64,000 nt of DNA from Lottia gigantea (GCF_000327385.1 NW_008709848.1:1254514-1318513); one strand, 5' to 3'; positions 36,817 to 51,899 are shown, numbered from the stretch's first letter. A program made the numbers and translations. The notes: generated by a model from the sequence alone, not told the origin.

Positions 36817-39800
36817 ATCTCCTGCACTCGGCAGATATTTAGTTATATCATTAATCTGAATATATACAATACAGAGGAAATGCAACAGTTAATGCCAAAT
36901 TTGCTGACTCTAATCAGCCTCTGATAAACATTTTTGACAGTTATCAACAGCAAGCTATGTTTTATTCGTTATTCAACAGATTTTATTAAAAATTGTTGCA
37001 CTGTATATTTTTGACAAGAGTTATGAAGATAAGGTAAATGCAGGTGCTCGAAGGTTAAGAGTGAACAGCAAGAAACTACTTGTTGATAATAGCAATAAGA
37101 TTTACTATCTTAAGACAGTTAAGAGGTAACTTAAGAAATTGTAAGAAAAGATTGTACACTTGTCTAATATTACACTATAACCTTTATTTTATTAAGTTCA
37201 GAAGATCAGACTTCCGTTACTGCAAAACACATGGTTTAGAAGGATATTGCTCTCTTAATTTTCCTTTACAGTAGTCATAATACAGACGTATTTGAATCTA
37301 AACTTATGTTTCAAATCCTTACCAATACTACCAAGAAATTAGTCAAAAACTTTTGGAAACTTATTGAATTCAGAAAGGAGACGAGAAAGCGTTTTGGCCA
37401 TGTAGGTTCGAATCATATGCTGTAACCAATTTCAGAGGCCTTCTGACACGGAATATGAAATACACGAGAGGTATTTGACCTAAAACATTAGGCATCTCTC
37501 TCATCACATAAACTCGACAATCAAACTAGAAACACCTTTAATATCTCGACCTAATCAACACGATAGCTACCGTGTTTTATAAACATTTACTCCTCAGTCT
37601 TATCAAAGGTCAGAGATTTCACTACCTAGCCCTTTATCTCGTCTTTTACAAGCAGCTACAGATAGACCTGGAAGGGTTAGTCCGAATTTACATAGAGAGA
37701 AAATGGAGTTTTACGTCCTTTTCTGCTCTTTTTGTTAGTTTACGATCATATATTCTCATTCAAAAAAGCATAAAGTTCATCATTGATAAGATATGACAAA
37801 GTATCACCGAGTGTAACAAAACCCAGAGTTTCCATAGAGGTAATACCGACTGAGTCTATTGTGACCGAGAGATAAATAAGTGTATGTCACACACATTGCT
37901 GTAATCTCATCGAACTGTACGACATTGAACTAATTACACTCCTATAGTGGTGAAAAAATCCCTTTTTGAATCGATCTCTAAAGCAATAATTACCAGAAAG
38001 GTATGACATTCTCATCCTATCGGAACCTCAGATACCGCTCTGTAACTGAATTTGTCAATCCGATTCTTATATTTAATCTCTTTAGTAACTTTATTTTGGT
38101 ATTTTCTTTTATTCTGCTAACACGGACTACGGACTATTCTCATCAGGATACAACCAAACGAAAACAAACTTCCCTTCTACTTCTTCCACTCCTCGCCATC
38201 TTGATACCATATTACCATCAACAGGAGTTGAAACCCTCCAGATAAAGATTTCTACCGTGTATTTATTATGGATTAAATAACCACTAATCTTGCCTGGAAT
38301 CTCCAGTGAAAGCAAAACCACATTACCATTATTTACAAATAGATAGCTTGACGTGAACCTCACTGTGTTCATAGACATCATTTACACTCTCGGTGAGAAA
38401 AACTCTTTGAGTTCTCTTTAATGATTTAACCTTGGTGATACCGACATTTTAACACCATGCAGAGTTCATATAATTGTTTAATGGCGAGGTCACACTTCCC
38501 TCTGAGCAAATATCTTATTCAACAATTTTTTACCATTACCTTTCCCCGTGTGTTTTCTTTTTATTTAACAAAGGCCTAATTTCCCAAAGAGATTCTCTTT
38601 AGGGACTTAATACATTGAATGAATCAGATGATTTATCCATCTTCTTACTGTTGGAACAATGTAACAAATCCCTTTTTGGTCGAATTCTCGAGAAGGACAT
38701 GGTCGACAATTGAAGATGTCTTTGCAAATAGACAAGCATATATCATTCCCAAAAAACTCATCAGAACAAAAGTTTGTGAGTGTTTCTCATATTTACTATG
38801 CCACGTATGATCCATTAAAATAACACATGGAAATTCATTATTGAACTTTTACAGTTGAACTTTGAAAGATATATAAAACATCATATAGTTCCAAATAACA
38901 ATTACCTCAGTTATTAGGCATTTATTGAAGGTAAGTGCAGGTGTATATTGCTTTTAGTTCGTCATCAACAAATCTAAATGAAATGTTTAGTTTGGCATAA
39001 AGATGGCAATTAAAAATTTGGCATTTCTTGATAATTTAAATATCTAATAGTGTCTAATTATAAAGCCATTAAACGTGTACGTTGGGGATATTTTCAAGAG
39101 AGTGGAGTCTCAATTAAAATAAATATTGCTCACTTACATGGTGTTTGTCTTCTTTCTTAGCAGAGTGTTTTACCGACAAGACAAGTGCGCCATTTCTATC
39201 TCGACTTTTTGTTTTATCTTAGACTGCACCTGCTTGTCATATTTTTAATATAAATTCCACACGCTTTAAACTTTTATGTGTAGACGGATATTAGTTTTAA
39301 ATTTTCATTTTATACGTCGTCAATGCACATAATTATACTTGTGACATCTATGATAGAACGTTCCATCGACATATGAAATAAAATGTATTTGATATGTGTC
39401 TTATAGCGAAAATTTCGAATAAAACTAATTGAAAGCTTTGTGTTACACTGGTTTGTTCTAATTTACTTGCAACAAATTATTCTTGCAATAATGTTCGTAA
39501 GAAGCTTATAACTTTACATGATCTTTATAAGGCAATTGTGCAGAAGGTCGTGATACAATTGCGAGTTTCTGTAGTTGGAATGATCATAACTCATTATTCT
39601 GAGATCCGAAACACCCACAGTTCCAGCAAACTTATCCAATGTTTAGTTCAACTTTGATCTCTATCAAATATATGATACATTGATACATTCTGTCCTCGAA
39701 CACAATCATGATGTCCTTCTGCGTCTGTCTTGTCATAGACATCTCTTTCGGAGATCCAGAAACCGCACCGCATATGACACGTCTTGTGTTTTTCTCAAGT

Positions 39801-41512
39801 TATGGCCCAGTTATACTGGAAGACTTCTGTTTTAGTTACATTGATGACCAATAATAAGTAGAATTCCTGACGACTATAATAGGCAACTATTAATATGATA
39901 TTAATTACTAATGCTAGGTACTTTCGACTATCTCAGACATCATATTATCAGTAATAATAACAGTTATAATAGAATATCTTTCTCTGTTATTGTACATTGT
40001 TCTATTCCCAAACGATTTCGAGTTTTTATGTGAGTGTTTTTTCTAGGTAAATTAATAACATATTGAGATATAATGTTATACGATTACTAATACAATGTGC
40101 TTGCTTCAGACCACAAAAGATTTAGCTGCTGCAGTGTAAAATATCGTGTCCTGTATTTTGCCAATCGTTATGAATGTTTAAACATGCCACAGTTTTATAG
40201 ATAGGGCCTACCTTAGTACAAATCAAGAAGAATAATATAACTTTTAATAGTAAAATTTGATTTGTTTAAAAAAATTATTTACAGTTGCTGCAAGCAAGTT
40301 GGAATGAAATATTTATTATGTGTTTCTTTGTATTATATACTACATGAATTATTTCACTATCGTTGCCTTTTTTTGCGAAGCAGATTAAATAAACCATTGA
40401 GCTTACCACTGTATCGCTTAATGTGAATATATGTGGTGAATATTTGAAAGAGGAATACTGTTTTTAAAAAATGCCCGTGATATTTCCAGGTAATTGAGAC
40501 GACGTGTACAATAGATTTCAGCCCCATTTTGTCATAAGATATCAAACAAGAGGTTAAAGACTCTTAGCAGAATGCAGTTAATTGCGTGAGGTATCTAAGA
40601 CAGTTGTTGAACGGTACGGATGCTGTTAAATGTAATTCGGTATTAAGAAATTGGGTATATAAAGTATGTTAGTAAGGGTGTTCTGGGGGGTGTAAGGTTA
40701 CTATTAGTATTACCATTCTACTTTATTTACTATCAAAACACCTCTAAATGCCTTCATGGCTAGCTTTATCTACAAGTTAACATGTAGGCTTGATGTTCTC
40801 GCCATGTAAAACAATATATATTTAACACCATTCTCACGTGTGTGGTTCTTTGGTTAAAATAGTTCAACAGGCTTACTCGTTTTTAGGTCTTTGGTTCTTA
40901 AGGGTCAGCACTATTCTATCAAGACATATCTAAAGGACACAAATCAGTAGTCAACAATATTCACAGTGTCGTATAGGGATGTGATCTGTAAACTTTATTG
41001 GCTATAAATATAAATCCGTACCAGCAAAACAATTCCATTAACCAAAATCTTGTCTAAAGTACGACGAAATCGGGAACAATAACTGTACAGTAGTGGACCA
41101 AGTACCGAAAAATTAATGTTTAATAAATTAAGATAATACGCATGGTTTCCAATAGATCATGATGGCGTCTCATGAAATCTCATAATGTAAAACTCTCTCG
41201 TCATTGTCTGTAGAATTAGAATAGTGCACAAAGAAGCAGAAAACAAACGGCTTCCATCTAAATAAACTGAAAGAAGATTCTGAGGATGAATCTACTTTGA
41301 AATGTAATAAAACCCACATTATTATGAGCCAGACTGCTTCGCCGAGAATACGAGAATTTAACCAAGGCTTATTCTGTTTGATGACTAATTTGGTCAATTT
41401 ACCATGTGAGTATCTGAAGCGTGGGAATTTTGGCGTGCTAGTAAATCGTCAAAAATACCCCTTTGTACTCAATGACATCTTGAAGGAGTAACTCTCTACA
41501 TATCAGATGGTA

Positions 41513-41554
41513 CAGAAAAGTAGGACGTAAAACTCCATTCATTTCATTTCATTT
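41513..41554 (+). repeat. Short interspersed repeat tail, copy 2
   Basis: AGAAAAGTAGGACGTAAAAC is followed by TCCATTCATTTCATTTCATT. The same order of blocks occurs inverted at 57391-57430 and, less completely, at 14151-14180. The (ATTTC)n tail suggests the 3' end of a SINE or LINE. The body cannot be delimited from single copies. Confidence 0.55.
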
Positions 41555-43294
41555 TACATATCAGAAGTCTCATCTTTCAACCATAATCTTGTCGAAATGC
41601 AGAGAACCGAATCACATTCTGGAAAAACTCTACAGATAGCTGAAATTGCACTTTATCAACACATCAAGGAAATATTTAGACGGCTCTATCCCGACCTTCC
41701 TAGATGAAGAACCCGTCTTGCCATCCCTTTAACACGAACACATCTTAACACGATTGTGAAAGTAGATAGACCGACAGAAGAGCTGTATATAATTAAGATA
41801 TTAAACACAAGTCAGTCGGCTTACAAACATCAACATAATTTACCAGAGTCAGATGGTGGATGGTTTTCTAAGAAAATAATTGAAAATTAAGAAAAAACTA
41901 CAACAAACAAATTACCATCAGATCAAATGACTAGGTTAAATAAGCTATAATTTTGATTCGTTTGTTAAAAATTGAGGTTGATAGACTGATCAAATTGAAA
42001 AGAAGATGATATGTCAGTCAAATTATCATAACCAAAATGGAAATCGGTAGACAGTGACACGAGAATTTACGATTTTTTGCCTCGATATGCTAAACTATGC
42101 TTATAAATTATATCAACTTCTAAAATATAGATTTCCAGTATTGCTGTCTAAATAAATAACATTTTTAAAAGAGAAAAATCAAGTCAGTTGATAGCACCAT
42201 TAGTACTGTCATTTATGCCAGGGATTTATAAACCAGGGTCTAAATGTATACCACAATCTTATCTATATCTTATTCTTTGTTGCATACAGAATCAGAGGTT
42301 TGATTTCAGGTATTGCTGGTTGGTAGATGTTGGAGTAAAGAAAATAACTCAAAAACTAACAAGAAGAACCTCGACATACACAAACAAACCAACATCAGTG
42401 ACAATGGCATATTCATTGCAATTTAAAGACCAGATGACATACTGTTTACAGTAGGCATACCAACGAATTATAGTCACAGGACCATGGGCAGTACAGAATA
42501 CTCTTTAGGCTGTATTCGTTCGGTTAGACATCCACCGACACAGCCATACTGCACAATTCGAGATGTTAAAGTGTCCACGGAAAGACATATATTTAGACAG
42601 TATATATACATTAAGGGGACCATTGGGGATAATTTGTACTGCTCATAAACACATTAGAAATTTTCCTTCAGTGCAGGAATTATTTATCAATATAAGTCTA
42701 TCAAGAAATAAGAACGTAACGTTATGCAAGAATATAAAGTAATAAATAACATGAAAGAGAATTTTACCTGGGTATTGAATAATATCAATTGATTATAATG
42801 GTTAAAATGGCGAGAACAATCAATTTTACTGTTGATTCAAATGATCAAATACCAATTGCCTTATATCGATTAGACTAACAAGATTTTGATTGCCTAAATA
42901 ATTATATATTAATTCTGTGAAAGGTTGAAAAAGTGTGAAATACCCATACAAACTATTTGAAACGCAATCCATCACATACTGTTTCCATTTCAATTACCGT
43001 TTTGAAAGTAAAAAGGCGTTTTAACAAAATGGCCGATTGTGATTGATTGTGGGTTATCGCCCTTGCCATTCAAAATGGCATCCATCATAAATTCGTGTCA
43101 GATATTTGATGGATGAAATTTTATGTACCAATACGTACCATTATTTACATAAGTTAATTAGTTTTATCTTTGTAACCTGTTATAATACAGTAAATAGTTC
43201 GATAACCTATCACAAGATGGGCTATTAGAGTGGATCGCGATACCATCAGATATAGCTGATAATCTGTACCTTGGTTTATCTACGTTAATCAAAG

Positions 43295-43670
43295 AACCAT
43301 GCATTTACCCAGGGTTAAATGAACTCAGAAATTCCCAGCGTTTGAACATTTAAAGGCCATGGTTTACCAATTTCGGGGATTGATTTGGGTCTTGAATATA
43401 TATATTAATAGTCTTCAGAAGTAATAGAACTGAATAGTACAAAAATCGCATAATCCATTCAAAAATATCTCAAACTAGGAATTTCACTGTTTATTTCTAT
43501 TTCTTATTTCTATATATTCCGTAAAAACGAGTATAATAACGAGGATAATTCTGGACACACATGGATATGAGGCTCAAATTTCGAAGGCGAGCTGTGCGCA
43601 ATATTACTGAAACCTAGTTACGATTTGTCAAACGTATGCCCAACCATGCATTTACCCAGGGTTATATGAA
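43295..43670 (+). repeat. 29-bp direct repeat, 347 bp apart
   Basis: AACCATGCATTTACCCAGGG is followed by TTAWATGAA at 43295-43323 and again at 43642-43670, with one mismatch. The sequence between and around the copies is not otherwise similar. It may be the remains of a tandem duplication or two insertions of a short element. Confidence 0.6.
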
Positions 43671-44519
43671 TAGTTAGACATACTCAATAATATACAGTTT
43701 ATGAACACTTAAGAACCAACAAGAAAACCATTAAGGCTTATAGTCTTTATACATTCGTCGGTACATCAAATTTCAAACGGCCTATTTGAAAACCACGCTA
43801 GCGCTCTGCAGCTTTACGGAAATTGCCGAGGACTGCTGGAAGGTGGAATTTTTATTATAACGTCATTCAAATCAAAATGATGTCTCGGTATTTATATGAA
43901 ATCCGGCATGTTTTAATGGAAATAACACAATAATAATATATTATGCTCTATATTTGTTCTATTTGACTGTAAACGTGATGGATTATTAATGTATTTTTAA
44001 TTGTTTTCAATGAAGTGAAGTCAACCCTGTAATCATATGAGCTTTTGTTATTAAAATATTTGATTTTTTTATAATTACCATCAAGTCACAGAACGTAGAA
44101 GCTATTGTCTGAAAGCTCAGAAATGTAAATATAATCGTTTATTAGAATTGGATAGTAGGCTATATTTCGAGAATACGAAGGGGCGGGGTTATTTAATAAA
44201 AAAAAAACATTTTAACAGACCTATTGTTGTGTGCTATTTCTTCGTCTTTACATCTTTTCATCAACACTGTTGTCTATACGCCATTTTAGTCGTCAATATT
44301 TTCGCAAACCGTTTCATTATATACGGAACTAAATTTGAATAAACTTACACATAAACGAAGTTTTGAAAATGAGCACTATGCAAGGACATGATTAGGTTTC
44401 CAACAAGCTTTAAAAAAGGGGCGCTGAACAACTGTTGGCAATAAAAAAAAACTGGTTATATACTGTCGTTAAATATTGACAACCAACTAAGTTACTTTAC
44501 AGACCATGTTTACTCTTTT

Positions 44520-44633
44520 CGAAACACCTGATGGTACTTCTCTTTCGAGGAGTCCACTACTACACATCTTTTATTCTCTATTTCTTATTTGCCAAACTCA
44601 AACTTTGGACAAGATTTTGATTGTACGGATTTT
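44520..44633 (+). repeat. Interspersed repeat family, copy C
   Basis: Its 5' part matches copy B (GAAACACCTGATGGTACTTC) and its 3' part matches copy A (GTCCACTACTA, CTTTGGACAA, CGGATTTTT). It therefore bridges the other two and shows they belong to one family about 110-150 bp long. No terminal repeats or target duplication can be seen. Confidence 0.65.
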
Positions 44634-47008
44634 TAATTACTTAGTTAGCGTATTGCCGCCTTACGTTTTCACTGACTAAAGTAAGAAAGTATCTTCTGAA
44701 ACCAACCACATGCTCAACTTATTTTTTATATTCAGCCGTTTCCAATTAAGATACTTTGAATTAACGTAATAACATTATGATAAATAAATAAACTAATTAG
44801 AACTAATTATTGAAGATATTCTGATTAGTTTGTTGCATACAGGTGTTAGTTAATTTATTCAGTATGTCTCCCTCCTCACCCTCTTACTCAACCTTGTAAA
44901 ATCCTAAAAGCCATTTATCGCATCAGTAATCACTCAGACACTGTGCGTTAATGACGTTTCAAAATCGGCATGTTGTGCAGTTGAAGCTGGCTATTTTACA
45001 CATTCTCTCTCCTTCACTGATTTTAATGGGCCGAGGATTTTGCTCTCGACCAAATTAAATTATCCGAAAACATAAGGCATAAAGATCTTCTTTGAAGGTG
45101 GCAATGTCGCATAGCCATACGCACTTTGCGTGGTCCAACTCAAAAGAAGGAATATATCTCTGCGATACAGCGATTTTAGGATTGATACAGCACTCATTCA
45201 GTGAGATGTTGTAATATAGACCTATATAATTATAACAAATAACGGTTCAACTAGTTGTCTTATTTGAGGCTAGGTGGAGATATCTATTTTTACTTTGATT
45301 GATGCTTTAAGTGAAATAAAACAGAGGAAATAGATGATATATACATGGCAAATACGGACTTAAGGTAATGGTTAATATAATGGGGCTCTATTACTTTACT
45401 TCGCCTACTCTTTCAATTTACAGCGTGACACAGTGGTCAAGTGTTGAAGAATTGGTATTGAGTGACCGGTGGAATGACCTAGACAAACCATGCTCTTGGA
45501 CATAAGAAGACAATATTACTAAACAACGATGGAATGAATTGGTGTCTATTGTTGAAGAGACGGGGACGGTAGTCAATAAGTTACCACCGCTGACATGACA
45601 CATACTGAAGTCGAAATGCCTTTAAGGAAGCGATTCAGTAGACATCATTGTTCATCAATATCAAGTTTGAATAAGTCATCTTTCCTCATTATTCCAGTCG
45701 ACCCAGCTGTCAATGGTTCCAGGGCAATCCGGGACGGATCAATGCTAAGAGGTTTGGTCATCGACCAGATGGTAGAAAGGATCCTAAATAAACTTACGTC
45801 GTTATCCTTAATTCTTTTTTTTTTCTTACTTCAGGATGGCGAACTTGTTTTTTTTTCATTTGATTTAAACTCGTCCTTTGTCAGAATTTGGACATGAAGG
45901 TGCTCTTATTTCTAAAAGGCTCCATTCTAACAAGGTTTGTCTGCGAAGAAAATGAGAATAAGAAGTAAATACTAAAAGCAAATTATACATTAAGTGAAAT
46001 GTATCCATTATCAATGAATATTTAATGAGTTTGGTATAACATCTCTTTCGTATTAGCGGAAAAGTTGTTAAAGAATTGAGTCCATTAATACAACTGAATA
46101 CATGATTAAGTTAACTGTTCAACGAGAAATGTGGATTTAAATCAAACTTGAAATAAATCAGTCTAAATTTGTAGCCTGCAGAGTGAGCATAAGATAAATG
46201 TGAACCGACGGATATTGTGGCTACATCGGATAGGCGTTTAACATGCTTAACTGACGAAATCATGAAACATCTGCGAGAATGGCAAGACAGGCTCCAACAT
46301 AGCAAAATTATAAGTTCAAGGAAAGTAAATGGTATAAAAAAAAATGAATTGAATATAGATCACGGCATTAAATTAAAATTAGATAATTAGTTGTTAGTCT
46401 TACATCAAGATCGGATCGTTATGTTTGACACGAGTTGCACCACTACCAGGTGTCGTTGGAAAGAGTAGTATGTATGGACCTAATTGACAGTGATCACAGG
46501 ACCAATCGTAATTAGTTTTGATCCATGCAATATTGTTCAAGTGACCAATTTGTCGATAGCTATATGTCTTGGGGATTAATCAGCATAACACGAACCGACT
46601 CTTAAAAGTCTGGGGCAAATTGACTTGTACCCAAAGGTGTTCTGGGTATTTCCAGACGTTGTAGTCTAAGACATAAACACGTCTGTCTGAAGTTAGAGAC
46701 CAGTTTGATCAGATCAACTGGACAACAAAGTCTTCATCTTATTAATTTAGTCTACCAATTGTCCACAATTAATCTCTTCCTCGAAATAATTCCTTTGATC
46801 TCGCCGGGTCATCTTATTTACAGACGGTTACGGTCTTACGTGTGTTAACCAAATTTAAGTGTAAATAGTACTTCGTTAACGTCCTTTATTATTGGTCAAT
46901 GAGGTCGTAAAAGACTCTTATCTGTACTTCAAAGTGCTTTCAAATCATGTCAAATATCGAACATGTCGGAATTGTTTTAATGTGACACTTAGCACATAAG
47001 CACACTAC

Positions 47009-47405
47009 CACAGATAGCAATAACAGTTATTAACAGATAATAGTTCCAGTTATCAGCAGATAATAGTTCCAGTTATCGACAGATAATAGTTCCAGTTATC
47101 AACAGATAATAGTTCCAGTTATCAACTGATAATAGTTCCAGTTATCAACTGATAATAGTTAGCCACAGTATATAGCAGTAACAGTAAGCAACGGATTGCA
47201 GTAACAGTTATCAATAGATAGCAGTAATAGTGAAGCACAGATAGCAGTAAAAGTTAGCCCCAGTATATAGCAGTAACAGTAAGAAACGGATAGCAGTAAC
47301 AGTTAGCAATAACAGTAAGAAACGGATAGCAGTAACAGTTATCAACAGATAACAGTAATAGCTAGCCAAAGATAACAGTAGAGCCATTATCAGTTCCAGA
47401 TAACA
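47009..47405 (+). repeat. 23-bp minisatellite with two unit types
   Basis: The left half is made of near-perfect 23-bp units containing AGATAATAGTTCCAGTTATC. The right half switches to related units containing GCAGTAACAGTAAGAAACGG, also spaced about 23 bp but more mixed. The shared core is a CAGTTATCAACAGATA-like block. This unit length equals that of the array at 8639-8955, but the sequences are unrelated. Confidence 0.9.
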
Positions 47406-50400
47406 TAATCACCAATAACCGCATCCCCATGTCATTGAAAACAGTATCAGTTGGTCACCGTCACCGATAACAAAACAACCATCAGCTTGATTTTCTACAG
47501 ACTCTGTCTGTCATTTAATTTTCTACTTGCGTACTTTTACTAAATGCATTTGAAAAGTTTAGTTATAGAAATAGAAGATAATTCCTTGACGTTTGGAAAT
47601 TTTATCGCCAATTCTTCCTCGAGAGACGTTAACTGTTAACACTTGAAGAAAATGAGAATTTCTTATGACTTGATGAACAATTACGAAATGACCCTAAAAC
47701 AATATTTATCCAGAGTAAGACATGGCCTGCATGTAAATGAAGTAACCGGAGGGATAATTGATGTGAAGTATTGTTTTTAGCCATGTTGGGTTATAAATGA
47801 GTCTATTCTAGAGAGAATATAATGGAATTGGTGATAATTCCAAAGATTCAATTTGCCTGCCAACTAAAATACAAATCAATGAAGCAAGGTATTACATTAT
47901 CAACATGGGAGGCACGTTCATAGCTTATTTCAAATTACAATAAGCAGGGTGTCATTTACTCAAACTGATATTTAGAGATTTTGCAGTATTTATTGGACAT
48001 TTTCTAGTTGAATTTGGACTAGATTAATAAACCTATTTTCTGCAGTAGGCTTGCACTAAAGTTTCGATTACATAGACAATTTCACTAACATCAACTCTAC
48101 GAATTATAGCAATCTCACTTATTTAATCATTATCAAACCAAACCATGGTTATTTTTTAAAAACTGCAATGAGTGACTAGATTTTAGAGAAGACGTGTAAC
48201 GCCATGCAGTGAGCAGGAGAGTGGCATTAACCTCGTTTTCAATAGCTAGAGACATATACACCAGAGAACAACTGAAATATCAATGCTTGTCTGTGGATCC
48301 ACTATATTGAAGGCCTATTGTATATTGTCTTATATATCATGAGCTCTATGCAGAAATAAGTATTGTTTAAACCAAAGTCTAAAATAAGTCCGTGTGTTTA
48401 TTTATGTGTGTAATAGATAAACAATGACCCTGACAGAATAAAATAAACATACACATTCCTCAGGAATTGGCTAACTATTGTCAGAATAACACATCTTATT
48501 TCACTTGACATTCGGTAAAATAGAAACAAACCAAGTGAACGGGTCTAGATTTTCTTGGTAGGATTATATTTATATATACAGACTAAATCAAATTCTATAT
48601 CAAAAATATTATTTATGTTATGTCATACGTGTCATTTGAAAATTCTATGAGGATAAGTTCTAAACTTCTAGGTTGTTACATATCCTCGGGTATCTTTTTA
48701 ACAGTTAAATAACAGGAACTAGTCAATTGTAAATATTACGACTTGAAAGAAAAGGAAAGGTTTGGGCTATATAATTACAAAGCGAAGCAGTGCTTAAAGA
48801 CTACAGTTTTCTACATTTCCTGTAATATATGGATGGTATTCTATGTCACAATCTCTCTGGGAACATCACCTGGTATTTTGTCGAAAAACAATTTAAAACA
48901 CCAGTCAATTGTCTTTGATTTGGCCAATGAAAACAGACAACGTCGAGCTTTCTAGAATGAGGTAAATATTGCCATGAATTTTTGATAATTTCTTCTACAA
49001 GTCAAAAGGAAAATTATTTTGGTAAATTTCATTTCTGTAATAATTAGAACAATTTTCTTCACTTAAAAGTAATTAGCTTTCAACATTTTACAAGTAAGAG
49101 AGAGTGCAAGTATAATGGAATATTCTTGTGTGTTTTTTAATATTCCTTGTTAAGAGTGAACTGTGAACTAGCAGGTGTCCCAGGGGATTAATTGATTAAA
49201 CCAACTCATCTAGCCCTTTGATTCAATTTTACTAGTTTAACTTACACTTAAAACGCCTTTTCCTTGTTAAATGTTCCATATAATATAATGATCAAATATA
49301 TACTTCATATAGACTTGCGAAAACCTAGATAGATGAGTAGGCAGTTTGGGGTGTTAAAGATAAAGTTAGGGGAAAGGTCGTCGAAAATAAGCCTCGAGAA
49401 CGTCCAGAACGTTTATATTGAATATTGTTTATGTAATTGAAAGAATGAGTGCATGAATGTTAATGCCGATTCCCAAATTTGACCTCATTGCACACGAGGC
49501 TATCCGTTACATTTAGACCAATCAGATATAAGTAAATAAAACGTAAGACCCACTGAAATCTTTAATATTATCTACTATAAGAAGAACTTGCGTGTAAAAG
49601 TCTACAGATTATAATATGAACGCATTGAACTGTATGTTTCAAGTAGATTATTAGACGTTTTCTTTATCGTCTGTATTCTAGCTTCGTAATTTACACCAAT
49701 GTAGGCCTATAGTGATTGAATGGAATTATTTTTGATAGCACCTAGTTAAAAATAAACGTCGGACAAATTATAAAGGTAAAAGAAATCGATTAAAAATCAT
49801 AACATCAAAGAAAATTTACTTGTGTGTTTCAAATGTAAAATAAAACCAGCAAAATGAAACTATTAATGAAGCGATAACGTTAAAGGTAGAGTTCCATTAA
49901 AATTTGCCTTACCTTATAGCACTGTTGAATAAGGAAGTCCGACTTCGGTCCTCGGTTATGCTATTATAGAAATATCCGTATATATGTACAGACGGTAGGA
50001 TCTGTTTTCAACCTCTCGAAATAAACAGCCAATAATTTTGAGATTTGATAACAAATTCAGTAAGTTACATTGAAGGTATTTAGGCGTCTAAATTTCGAGG
50101 TCGTTTATTAGGACATGTCATGTAGGCTATTATTGATAATGTCATACTATTTGTCCTATTCTACTGCATGCTATAAGAACATTACTAAATGTCGGAGAAC
50201 ATAAAATATCGTCCAATCCACTGATACGTTTATGTTATATTAGATTGTAGACAAACATGGCTTCAGATTTGGAAGGAATATGCTTAGCATGAAGAAAGTG
50301 TTGGCTTTTATCAGAAAGCTAATCACAAGTCGTGGCACCATAAAACTACACGCACGTTATTATATTAGTCTTACCATTCACTATAAATGTCGTTAAAATT

Positions 50401-51899
50401 ACATTAAATTATTTTCCTTAATATGCCAATAAAATTACTATGAAAACCACAATAAAATGAAGGATATAAAATAAAAAGGAGATAAAGTTAAATTGATCTG
50501 CGACTTGATATAGAATTAGTTTTTTTTTTAAATTACTCCTCTGTCTTTCTCCGTCATTAATTACCTAGTATTTTAATTTACCATATTTTGCAATAAAAGT
50601 CGAAATCAAACAAAGTTCCGAAACTCTTTGTTTGACGATTAGTGAAATGATTTCAATTTGAGAATATTTTAATTAAATAAATAAGACTAATGTCTATATT
50701 TTACTTCAATAATTTACTCAAATAATTCGTGTCCTATAATCTTATAAGAATCAGAAAGTAATGTGATTCGTTTTCGAGATTCTGAAAAAGAAGTTTTATT
50801 TACAGTTTGTATCAGCTAATTTAATGAATTGGGTTAATTAATATAGTGCGACGAAAGTATGAAATGTCGAATAGTTTTGTCCCCATCTCCCCCTCCCATT
50901 GATATTTCAGAGTATATTATCTTTCTTTTAGAAGAAATAAACACCTGGATGACATCGAGTTGTCATACCTCTTGGCATAGATCTTTCGTGGATTATCCGT
51001 ACACAATTACAGCTGGGTCGATTGGATTAATGAGAAGACTTAATCATCCAGTCCATCATTTGATTCGTCAAAATTTCGTCAAGAAACTTTTTTCAAGGTG
51101 ACCGAAATTTCCAGATTATACCAAAACCGTTCAAAATAGAACTTAGTACAAAAACCTCTTACTTTAATTAAGTTTGTTTGTTTTGAAATAATTTTTGATA
51201 ATTATAAAGATTACCACATTAATAATAGCCCACCTGACAGCTGTAGGAGAGGTGTTAAAACTCGTTCCAAAACGATGAATTAACGAATTCTTTCGTACCT
51301 CTGTCTAATTTACCTGAAGATGTTAAAAATGTGGAAACTATCAGCATTCCGGCTGTAGATTATACTCTATTACCTTCTCACTGTTTACGTCAGATTCAAA
51401 CAATTTGTTTTCGCTGAAAAAATATTGAGGATGTATACCCAATTATTTTATAACTTAAAGGAATATTGCCATGTAATGAATGAATGATGAAATGACAAAA
51501 CGGATGGTCATTCAGAAACGATGTCTGAAGATATCATTTTCTAGATGTTCATACAATCAAATCAACTTACAATGGAAGATAAAAATCTATAGGTTCCTGA
51601 TTAGAGTTTCTGTATGCAACCGATAATGACGCACCCAAAGGCCAAGCAAAATTCCATTGAAAATTATACTGATGTATTGGTATTGTGCATTGACAGATAA
51701 AGGGAGATAACTAGGAATTATTTTAAAGCTATTCAGACCACAGCTCTTTGATAACTATATTCACACTGTTGATCTCCATGATGTAATAACTCCATCGATA
51801 GCAACTAAAAGGTGTCTATAATATTTTCACCTTGTGATTTGATTTCATCTAATGCTAAATAAAATCTGGCGATTTAGCTCATGGACAAATCAACATTTG
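47406..51899. other. Gene-free stretch
   Basis: I recognise no gene, RNA or repeat array. The sequence is AT-rich with short homopolymer runs. Frames up to about 80 codons are chance-sized. Confidence 0.5.

Larger units (their letters stand above)
36817..47008. other. Gene-free stretch
   Basis: I recognise no gene in these 10 kb. Small structures are the interspersed repeat tail at 41513-41554, a 29-bp direct repeat at 43295 and 43642, and interspersed family copy C at 44520-44633. A perfect B-box-like GGTTCGAATC at 37405-37414 has no matching A box upstream. The longest frame (100 codons, 45595-45897) is chance-sized and matches no family I know. Confidence 0.5.

Noticed and set aside
37405-37414. 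Isolated B-box GGTTCGAATC
   Set aside because: No A box lies at the right distance upstream, so neither a tRNA nor a SINE head can be supported.
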